Positions 26,253 through 32,466 of a DNA stretch of 64,000 bases are shown here, in pieces. Every line of letters begins with the position of its first letter. Position 1 is the stretch's first letter. Made by a program: the position numbers and the translations under genes. The stretch comes from an uncultured Lachnospiraceae bacterium (GTDB taxonomy: Bacteria > Bacillota > Clostridia > Lachnospirales > Lachnospiraceae): contig CACWHK010000015.1 of assembly GCA_902760755.1 (NCBI GenBank), positions 1,425-65,424 on the forward strand. Reading direction: 5' to 3'. A model generated the notes under the pieces. It searched no databases. It saw only the letters and a list, made by a program, of their open reading frames with translations, and was not told the DNA's origin.

Positions 26253-26280
26253 CCGTCACTTTGAATACAGGAGAAAAGCC

Positions 26281-26841
26281 ATGGAAACAGTACTTCATGT
26301 CCCCGCAGCCAGAGAAGAGCTCGCAGAGCTTCGGGCAGGAGATTATGTATATATTTCGGGAACCATCTACACGGCACGGGATGCGGCCCATAAGCGGATG
26401 TACGAGAGCCTGACACAGGGAGAGGAGATTCCCATCTCGCTGGACGGCACATTTCTCTACTATCTCGGACCTACCCCCGCAAGGGAAGGACAGGTGATCG
26501 GCTCCGCCGGCCCCACCACCTCCAGCCGGATGGATAAGTACACCCCCCTCCTTCTTCGGAAGGGCCTGGCCGGCATGATCGGCAAGGGCAAGCGGTCAGA
26601 GGAGGTTCGTCGCACCATCGTGGAGCAGCGGGCTGTCTACTTCGCGGCCGTGGGCGGAGCCGGTGCGCTTCTTTCTCAGTGCATCAAGGCGTCCGAGGTG
26701 ATCGCCTATGAGGATCTGGGGACGGAGGCCATCCGGAAGCTTACCGTAGAGCGGCTTCCGGTGATCGTGATCATCGACAGCAACGGAAACAATCTGTATG
26801 AATCGGCGGTGCAGGACTATCTGGAAAAATACGGCGAGTAA
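26281..26841 (+). CDS. Class I fumarate hydratase, beta subunit
   Basis: 186 residues; FumA/TtdB C-terminal swivelling domain. Typical motifs are GDYVYISGTIYTARDAAHKRM, GPTPAREGQVIGSAGPTTSSRMD, GMIGKGKR and YFAAVGGAGALL. It forms the second half of the fumarase active site with the alpha subunit. The gap to the alpha gene (139 bp) is filled by repeats, unusual for a tightly paired operon. A GGAG site precedes the ATG. Confidence 0.88.
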   Translation: METVLHVPAAREELAELRAGDYVYISGTIYTARDAAHKRMYESLTQGEEIPISLDGTFLYYLGPTPAREGQVIGSAGPTTSSRMDKYTPLLLRKGLAGMIGKGKRSEEVRRTIVEQRAVYFAAVGGAGALLSQCIKASEVIAYEDLGTEAIRKLTVERLPVIVIIDSNGNNLYESAVQDYLEKYGE

Positions 26842-26884
26842 AGAGAAGCACGGCGGACACGGAGTTCTAAAAGGACAGGATAAG

Positions 26885-27436
26885 ATGGCAGCGGCAAAAA
26901 AGAAACGTCGGAAAAAAATGAATAAACAAAAGAAGATCCTGCTGCTCAGCCTTCTGGGAATCGTGTTGGCGGGAGGGATCGGCTTTGCGATCTTCGCCTT
27001 CACGGGACGCGGAAAGTTTACCGTCGGAGGTGCGATCCGCGGGTACTTCAAGGCCATCGAGGCCGAGGATGTGGATCAGTATATCAGCATCTGCTATCCC
27101 TCCGCCTGGTCGGAGCATTACCGTCCCTACGAGAATGACGTGGATCTTACCCTTCTGGTACAGGCTGTCTTCGCGCAGCAGTCCGGCGCAAATGTGGAGG
27201 ATATCAATATCCAGCGGGAAGAGAAGCTGGAGGATGTATTCGTTCAGCGGTTCGAGAAGAAGATCAGGGAGATCTACGACGTGGATATAAGCCTTTCCGC
27301 GGTGTATCGCGTGTATTTCACCTTCGGAGGAGGCGAGGAAGGCAGGGAGCTGGCGCGGTACGTCTATAAGTACAAGGGGAAGTGGTACTATCTGGCGGAT
27401 TCGCTGCTGCTGATCGAGATGGACCTGGATGAGTAG
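26885..27436 (+). CDS. Membrane-anchored protein with NTF2-like extracellular domain
   Basis: 183 residues from ATG 26885 (AGGACAGGA upstream): a very basic N-terminus (AAAKKKRRKKMNKQKK), one transmembrane helix (about 19-40), then an extracellular domain. The segment GGAIRGYFKAIEAEDVDQYIS followed by alternating strands and KYKGKWYYLADSLLL resembles NTF2-like/DUF4878 lipoprotein domains. No catalytic residues can be assigned. Probably the last gene of the fumarase transcript, as a strong terminator follows. Confidence 0.65.
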   Translation: MAAAKKKRRKKMNKQKKILLLSLLGIVLAGGIGFAIFAFTGRGKFTVGGAIRGYFKAIEAEDVDQYISICYPSAWSEHYRPYENDVDLTLLVQAVFAQQSGANVEDINIQREEKLEDVFVQRFEKKIREIYDVDISLSAVYRVYFTFGGGEEGRELARYVYKYKGKWYYLADSLLLIEMDLDE

Positions 27437-27459
27437 GTTAGATCCGGAAACATATATAG

Positions 27460-27519
27460 AAACCGGAGGATCGGTTCGTATGGCATTTAAATGTCATACG
27501 AACCGATCCTCCGGTTTTT
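27460..27519. terminator. Long intrinsic terminator
   Basis: A perfect 23-bp stem (27460-27482 with 27495-27517), loop 12 nt, then TTTTT. Flanking A/T ends suit both directions, between converging genes. Confidence 0.9.
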
Positions 27520-27570
27520 GACGTTTCCGGTCGTTCGTATCGCTCTTCCTGTTCTCTGACGTTTCCGGCC

Positions 27571-28407
27571 TTATTCTTTGGGTTTCTTGTTCTCCATGTA
27601 GATGGACTGCACGATGGATTCACGGAGACGGTCGGGGACGAAGCGTGTCAGCTGGACCACCGCCTTATACTGCAGACCTGCGGTAACCTTCGCCGGCGGG
27701 TTCTTCTTCTCTGCCAGCTTCATGGCAATCCGCGCAATCTGGTAGGGGCTTCCTCCGTTTCGCTCATCCTTCTCCATCTGGCCGATGGCATGCTCTATGG
27801 CCTCATTGTAGGGCGAGCCCTCCTTGTAGTAGGTCTTCCGGCAGTCGGTAAAGCCGGTTTTCGTATCCCCGGGCTCGATGATGGACGCCGTGATTCCGAA
27901 GGGACGAACCTCCATACGAAGGGCATCCACAAGGGCCTCAAGGGCATATTTACTGGAGGAGTAGTGGCTCTGCATGGGTATGGAGATCCTTCCTGCCACG
28001 GAACCGATCACCAGGATCTTTCCCTCGCCCGCCTGCCGCATCACCGGCAGGATGGCCTGGCAGGAGCGAAGCACACCGAAGTAGTTCACCTCCATTTGCT
28101 GCCGCGCGTACTCCAGCGGCGTATCCTCTATGGAGCCTGCGACCCCCATGCCTGCAGCCAGGATGGCGATATCGATCTTCGGAAGGTCGCGGACCACACG
28201 CTGGATCGAAGCCTTCTTGGTCACATCCATCCGGCGGAGCGTAAGGCTTCCCCCTTCCGGAAAATGCTTCGTCCCTTCCGGACAGCTTCTGGAAACACCG
28301 GTCACATGGCATCCGGCGTGTGCGAAGAGAAGCGCACAGGCCTTGCCGATGCCGCTGGAGGCACCGGTGATGAATACGGTTTTCCCTGCAAGTGAGGATT
28401 GTTTCAT
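27571..28407 (-). CDS. Short-chain dehydrogenase/reductase
   Basis: 278-residue classical SDR. The Rossmann cofactor motif TGASSGIG is at about residues 14-21, the NAG-equivalent is LAAGMGVAG, and the catalytic triad region has GSVAGRISIPMQSHYSSSKYAL (Ser, Tyr, Lys of YxxxK). NADP(H) preference and substrate cannot be determined. SDRs of this layout often act on ketones, sterols or retinol-like substrates. It is transcribed alone on the minus strand, divergent from the RsgA-fusion leader. Confidence 0.88.
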   Translation of the reverse strand: MKQSSLAGKTVFITGASSGIGKACALLFAHAGCHVTGVSRSCPEGTKHFPEGGSLTLRRMDVTKKASIQRVVRDLPKIDIAILAAGMGVAGSIEDTPLEYARQQMEVNYFGVLRSCQAILPVMRQAGEGKILVIGSVAGRISIPMQSHYSSSKYALEALVDALRMEVRPFGITASIIEPGDTKTGFTDCRKTYYKEGSPYNEAIEHAIGQMEKDERNGGSPYQIARIAMKLAEKKNPPAKVTAGLQYKAVVQLTRFVPDRLRESIVQSIYMENKKPKE

Positions 28408-28495
28408 GGAGAGAACTCCTTTCTGTAGACGGTTAAAGACCCTGATAACATTCTAACATTTACAATGAATGATTACAACAAAAGCATTTTTCTGC

Positions 28496-28524
28496 TTGAC
28501 TTCCGGTGCTGTATCTGTTACAGT
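28496..28524 (+). promoter_or_regulatory. Promoter of the leader peptide and GNAT-RsgA gene
   Basis: TTGACT (28496-28501), exactly 17 bp, TACAGT (28519-28524). Strong vegetative promoter starting a roughly 225-nt leader. Confidence 0.75.
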
Positions 28525-28559
28525 GTGTACGAATTAATCTTAAAGAAAGCGAGGTATAA

Positions 28560-28625
28560 ATGATGAGTGTAGTAGCAACCCCTGTAACTGAATATAGCAT
28601 GATGACCTCGGTTTTGTCTGATTGA
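28560..28625 (+). CDS. Putative 21-residue leader peptide
   Basis: ATG ATG tandem start at 28560/28563, 21 codons (beginning MMSVVATPVT, ending VLSD), TGA stop at 28623. Its Shine-Dalgarno CGAGGT (28550-28555) is complementary to ACCTCG (28605-28610) within the same small gene, so it can self-fold. The segment 28590-28601 of the coding region is perfectly complementary to 28701-28712 near the main gene. That placement is what is expected of a regulatory leader peptide. No homology claimed. Confidence 0.6.
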   Translation: MMSVVATPVTEYSMMTSVLSD

Positions 28626-28744
28626 TCGTTTCATAAACATCAAAAAGCGTTTTCCCGTGGCCTTGTTGTCGCGGTTTTTTTGCGCCCATTTCCGGGTCTC
28701 CATGCTATATTCCGATGAAATCCAAGATTTATATAGAATGGAGA
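28590..28744 (+). promoter_or_regulatory. Predicted attenuator controlling the GNAT-RsgA gene
   Basis: Three segments can form mutually exclusive helices. A = GAATATAGCATG (28590-28601, inside the leader peptide). B = 28697-28712, whose CATGCTATATTC part is the perfect 12-bp complement of A. C = ATATAGAATGGAGA (28731-28744), which contains the ribosome binding site of the main gene and pairs with 28697-28710 over 14 bp with one mismatch. A:B frees the RBS; B:C hides it. Between A and B lies a weak hairpin CCGTG/CGCGG followed by seven T (28675-28681), a possible intrinsic terminator. Confidence 0.65.
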
Positions 28745-28752
28745 TATCAAAA

Positions 28753-30339
28753 ATGAATTCAAATATTATTATACGAAAAGAAACGAAGGACGATTATTTT
28801 GCAACAGAGCTTTGCACCCTGCGGGCATTCTGGAATCTTCACGGCCCCGGATGCTACGAACATCTGATGGTACATAAACTCAGGGATTCCAAGGATTATC
28901 TGCCGGAACTCAGCCGGGTTGCGGAGCTGAACGGGCAGATCGTCGGTGTGATCATGTACCATAAGGCACGGGTCGTAAATGAAGAAGGAGAAACCGAAAT
29001 CCTCTCCTTTGGTCCGCTGGCAGTGGAACCCACCTGCTTTAATATGGGGATTGGCGGCATGTTACTGAAGGAAACCCTGGCCCTGGCAAAGGAAGCCGGA
29101 TACCTCGGGATCGCGCTTTGCGGCGAACCGGACTACTATCCGAGATTCGGATTCCTTCGCGGTAGAGACACGAAGCTTACCCATGGCATCTACGGCACAC
29201 CGGATCCCTTTATGGTCTATCCCTTAAATGACGGGTTCGAGAAGCTGCAAGGGAAGTTCTATGAAACCGCGATCGATGACGAGTGCCAGGATGAGGCAGA
29301 GCTCGCGGAATACACCGCAAGATTCCCGTATTACAAGCCCCTGAAGCTTTCCTGCCAGTGGCTTCATGCGGAGAAGCTGGGTCGGATCTCGGAGATCCAG
29401 AAGAACAGCTTCACCATCCGCTTCTGGGAGAAGGAAATCCCGGCAAAGCTGAAGGGAAGCTTTTATGAGGCAGATGCAGAGGCCCTTCCGCTGGTGGGGG
29501 ATTACGTGACATTTTCCTATAACCCCTATGGGGATTCTACGATCCTTTCGGTCTGTGAGAGGAAAAGCCTCCTGCAGCGCCCGGATCAGGCGAAAACCGG
29601 CGTGATGCAGTACATGGTGGCAAATGCGGATTATGCCTTTATCGTGACCTCACTGAACGAGGATTACAGCTATAACCGGATCGCACGCTATGTCAGCGTT
29701 GCCCTGCAGGGAGATGTGACGCCCGTGGTGATCCTGACAAAGTCGGACCTTTGCGCTGACACCGACCGCTATGTGGAGGAAGTTACAGGCATCTCCGAGA
29801 AGGTGCGAGTCCATGCGATCTCCGCACTTCACGAGACCGGCATGGAGGCACTGGCAGAGTATCTGGTTCCCGGGACCACCATTTGTCTTATGGGCTCCTC
29901 CGGAGCCGGAAAATCCACCCTGATCAATGCCCTGGCAGGTACGGAGCTGATGAAGACCGGGGAAGTCCGCAGGTCGGATTCCACCGGAAAGCACACCACC
30001 ACCTACCGACGGCTGATCGAGCTGGAAAACGGTGTTACCCTGATCGATACTCCGGGCATGCGCGAGATCGGAATCGCCAACAGCGAAGAAGGTGTAAATG
30101 AAACCTTTTCCGATATCGAAGAGCTGGCCTTAAGGTGCCGCTTCAGCAATTGCCGGCATGAATCAGAGCCCGGCTGCGCCATCAGAGCCGCAATCCAAAG
30201 CGGAGAACTGTCGCAGGAACGCTACGACCTGTACTGCTCCCTGAACACCGAAAATGTAAGAAATTATGCCAAAAAAAAGGAAATATCCAGGTGGATCAAG
30301 GCCGAAAAGAAGGCGGGGAAAAAGAAGTTCAGGTACTAG
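28753..30339 (+). CDS. GNAT acetyltransferase-RsgA GTPase fusion
   Basis: 528 residues from ATG 28753, chosen because GGAGA lies 8 nt upstream. Residues 1-165 form a GNAT N-acetyltransferase domain (acetyl-CoA loop around FNMGIGGMLL, then YYPRFGFLRG). From about residue 205 the protein is RsgA/YjeQ: an OB-fold, then the circularly permuted GTPase with G4 TKSD (329-332), G5 SALH, G1 GSSGAGKST (381-389), G2 TTT and G3 DTPG (432-435), and a zinc knuckle C462-x4-C467-x-H469-x5-C475. RsgA acts in late 30S maturation as a ribosome-stimulated GTPase. All GTPase motifs are intact, so it should be active; the acetyltransferase substrate is unknown. The leader suggests translation-dependent control. 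Confidence 0.9.
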   Translation: MNSNIIIRKETKDDYFATELCTLRAFWNLHGPGCYEHLMVHKLRDSKDYLPELSRVAELNGQIVGVIMYHKARVVNEEGETEILSFGPLAVEPTCFNMGIGGMLLKETLALAKEAGYLGIALCGEPDYYPRFGFLRGRDTKLTHGIYGTPDPFMVYPLNDGFEKLQGKFYETAIDDECQDEAELAEYTARFPYYKPLKLSCQWLHAEKLGRISEIQKNSFTIRFWEKEIPAKLKGSFYEADAEALPLVGDYVTFSYNPYGDSTILSVCERKSLLQRPDQAKTGVMQYMVANADYAFIVTSLNEDYSYNRIARYVSVALQGDVTPVVILTKSDLCADTDRYVEEVTGISEKVRVHAISALHETGMEALAEYLVPGTTICLMGSSGAGKSTLINALAGTELMKTGEVRRSDSTGKHTTTYRRLIELENGVTLIDTPGMREIGIANSEEGVNETFSDIEELALRCRFSNCRHESEPGCAIRAAIQSGELSQERYDLYCSLNTENVRNYAKKKEISRWIKAEKKAGKKKFRY

Positions 30340-30397
30340 TATATCACGTTATAATCAGTTGGATCCATGCATGCTGCTCCGTTTCGGAGGGCTGCAG

Positions 30398-30430
30398 AAC
30401 CGGCGGGGAATCACTCCGCCGGTTGATTTC
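30398..30430 (+). terminator. Terminator after the GNAT-RsgA gene
   Basis: AACCGGCGG (30398-30406) pairs with CCGCCGGTT (30416-30424), followed by GATTTC, a poor T run. Confidence 0.5.
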
Positions 30431-30451
30431 CATCAGAAACGTGGATAATGC

Positions 30452-30480
30452 TTGACAGTTGGGGTGGTATTTGATATTAT
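30452..30480 (+). promoter_or_regulatory. Strong promoter of the tRNA Ser-Asn-Cys cluster
   Basis: TTGACA (30452-30457), 17 bp, TATTAT (30475-30480). The 80-nt leader to tRNA-Ser can fold (TCACTGG...TTGGTGA arms around 30514-30547). Confidence 0.85.
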
Positions 30481-30561
30481 TATTAGGCGCTTAAATGCGC
30501 GATAACTGATGAAGTCACTGGTTTCGTGGCATGCGAAGCCTTGGTGAGGGATTCAGGCACT

Positions 30562-30649
30562 GGAGATGTACTCAAGTGGCTGAAGAGGCGCCCCTGCTAA
30601 GGGTGTAGGTCGGGGAACCGGCGCGAGGGTTCAAATCCCTCCATCTCCG
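30562..30649 (+). tRNA. tRNA-Ser (anticodon GCT)
   Basis: Class II tRNA with a long variable arm. Acceptor GGAGATG/CATCTCC, anticodon loop CTGCTAA (GCT, reads AGC/AGT), T-loop GGTTCAAATCC, discriminator G. CCA not encoded. Confidence 0.95.
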
Positions 30650-30711
30650 CTATCTGAGAAATGAAGGGATGACCTTTCCTAAGGCCGGCTTCACTCAGAT
30701 TAAAATATCAT

Positions 30712-30783
30712 TCCTCGATAGCTCAATGGTAGAGCACTCGGCTGTTAACCGAGTTGTTGTAGGTTCGAGCCCTACTCGGGGAG
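30712..30783 (+). tRNA. tRNA-Asn (anticodon GTT)
   Basis: Acceptor TCCTCGA/TCGGGGA, anticodon stem ACTCGG/CCGAGT with loop CTGTTAA (GTT), T-stem GTAGG/CCTAC with TTCGAGC, discriminator G at 30783. Confidence 0.95.
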
Positions 30784-30787
30784 TAGC

Positions 30788-30850
30788 ATGATTTTCAAAG
30801 AAAATCATACGAGTATATAGCGTGATTTTGCTTCGCAAAATAACGCTATA
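30788..30850 (+). other. Two hairpins between tRNA-Asn and tRNA-Cys
   Basis: ATGATTTTC/GAAAATCAT (30788-30808) and a 15-bp stem TATAGCGTGATTTTG/CAAAATAACGCTATA (30816-30850, one mismatch). Likely processing or spacing elements of the tRNA transcript; neither has a T run long enough for a terminator. Confidence 0.5.
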
Positions 30851-30851
30851 T

Positions 30852-30922
30852 GGTGCTGTAGCCAAGTGGTAAGGCGTGGGACTGCAACTCCCTGATCATC
30901 GGTTCAAATCCGTTCAGCACCT
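30852..30922 (+). tRNA. tRNA-Cys (anticodon GCA)
   Basis: Acceptor GGTGCTG/CAGCACC, anticodon stem TGGGA/TCCCT with loop CTGCAAC (GCA), T-loop TTCAAAT, discriminator T at 30922. Confidence 0.95.
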
Positions 30923-30925
30923 CGA

Positions 30926-30956
30926 AACCTTCCGAAATTAATCGGAAGGTTTTTTG
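30926..30956 (+). terminator. Terminator of the tRNA cluster
   Basis: AACCTTCCGA (30926-30935) pairs with TCGGAAGGTT (30942-30951), followed by a T6 run. Confidence 0.88.
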
Positions 30957-31067
30957 TATTGAAAGGGTGCGTGCTTAATGCATGTGCGGAGCGTTTCTGA
31001 CCATTACAGGCGCGCCCAGTCCGGACACGGTGCCGAATACTTAATCCGCACTTATATAAGCTCTCCT

Positions 31068-31096
31068 TTGCATATAGTGTTATTACATGGTATGAT
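31068..31096 (+). promoter_or_regulatory. Promoter of the 31127 gene
   Basis: TTGCAT (31068-31073), 17 bp, TATGAT (31091-31096), 30 bp before the start codon. Confidence 0.6.
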
Positions 31097-31126
31097 AGGT
31101 CACAGGAGAAGACAGGGGGATACGCC

Positions 31127-32206
31127 ATGCCGGAAATGGTTACGAAAAAAAAGAATCATATGAATCTCTGGCTCGTGCTCGGAAGCGGAGTCCTGGCGGT
31201 GCTTTCATACGTGATCGTGATCACGGATGACCTTACCACGGGAGGCAGGATCGGCTACTTCCTTCTTTGCGCAGGCCTGTACCTGGCAGAGCTCTGGCTG
31301 GTGGAAATCTTCTTCGGGGAAGGCATAAAGTGGCTGATGGACCGGGAATCCTACGTCGCGATCCGAAAGAGCTCTCTGGAGAATCCGCGGGCAGCTTTGT
31401 TTTATGAAGAATACCGGAAAAAGATGCGGAAGATCACCTTCTGGAACCAGATGATCATGAACGTGATCCTTGTGGGCCTTCTGATGCTCTTCACCCTGAA
31501 GGGCGGTAGCGCCTCGGAGTTTCAGGCACTGGTCATCCTGGTATGCATCCTCGCACTCCTGAATCCGGTGGACCGGAACTTCCGTAAGAAGGAAAAGGCA
31601 AAGCGGGACAAGATCCTGTACGAGGACTGTGACCCCGCCCTTGCCTATGATGTTCATGAACTCTTCCGCATGGATCCCATGATGCGGCAGGAGCGGAACA
31701 TGCACCTCATGCAGCAGGCTATCGCATGCTTTTATCTCTGTGATTACAGAGAAATGCGCCGAAAGCTGGACTGCATGGAGAAGGTGCTGTTGCAGAATGT
31801 GATCGCGCTCCGAATCGGACTGAAGGGGCTGGCATCCATCGATGAGGGACGTCCGGATCTTTATCAGCAGTGCGTTGCGGAGCTGGATCTGACCATGCAG
31901 CGGCTGAAGATGACTGTGGCAACACAGAAGGTATTTAACGAAGTAAGAAAGGACTGGCAGGGACGTCTGGACCTCTCCAGTGAAGATCCGTCCCGTGCGG
32001 AGCCCTATGTAAGAGAGTATATGGCTCAGGGAAAGAAGCCCATCTTCTGGATGGATGCCACCTTCCAGATGGCCTGGATCCAGCTCTCCAGAGGTGAGAA
32101 GGAGCAGGCAAGAGCAAACCTGCAGCTGGTGGGAGAACGGGCCGGAACCATGGATATCCGGGACCGGGCGGTACGGATCCTTCGCTCCATGAACGATAAT
32201 TCATAA
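31127..32206 (+). CDS. Membrane protein with TPR-like C-terminal region
   Basis: 359 residues. Four predicted membrane helices occur in two hairpins (about 12-33 and 43-62; 107-126 and 131-150), followed by a helical cytosolic half. The latter has repeating degenerate 34-residue-like helical pairs (QQAIACFYLCDYREMRRKLDCMEKVL; QMAWIQLSRGEKEQARANLQLVGERA), suggesting TPR-like packing. No enzymatic motif. A monocistronic unit with its own promoter and terminator. GGGGGA precedes the ATG. Not recognised as a named family. Confidence 0.65.
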   Translation: MPEMVTKKKNHMNLWLVLGSGVLAVLSYVIVITDDLTTGGRIGYFLLCAGLYLAELWLVEIFFGEGIKWLMDRESYVAIRKSSLENPRAALFYEEYRKKMRKITFWNQMIMNVILVGLLMLFTLKGGSASEFQALVILVCILALLNPVDRNFRKKEKAKRDKILYEDCDPALAYDVHELFRMDPMMRQERNMHLMQQAIACFYLCDYREMRRKLDCMEKVLLQNVIALRIGLKGLASIDEGRPDLYQQCVAELDLTMQRLKMTVATQKVFNEVRKDWQGRLDLSSEDPSRAEPYVREYMAQGKKPIFWMDATFQMAWIQLSRGEKEQARANLQLVGERAGTMDIRDRAVRILRSMNDNS

Positions 32207-32226
32207 AGGAATTGCAGGAAATACCC

Positions 32227-32269
32227 ATGCCCCGATCGTATCTTCAGGTGATACGACCGGGGCATTTTC
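32227..32269 (+). terminator. Terminator after the 31127 gene
   Basis: ATGCCCCGATCGTATC (32227-32242) pairs with GATACGACCGGGGCAT (32250-32265) with one mismatch, followed by TTTTCT. Confidence 0.85.
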
Positions 32270-32365
32270 TATTCACTATGGTTAGCAAAGAGTAATTATC
32301 TCCGGGTTCCGCTGTGAAAATGTCACGAATCGTCTGACAAATTGCAATATATCTTGCGAATCAAC

Positions 32366-32394
32366 TTGCAAAACCGCAAAATGTAGTGTAAACT
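32366..32394 (+). promoter_or_regulatory. Promoter of the LTA-synthase-like gene
   Basis: TTGCAA (32366-32371), 17 bp, TAAACT (32389-32394). TTGC recurs upstream at 32343 and 32354, possibly an operator. Confidence 0.55.
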
Positions 32395-32466
32395 GTATTA
32401 GTTATATTCTACCTATTTTCTGTAATTATGGTAAACTAATGTGAATTCACATTTGGGGAGAATGAA

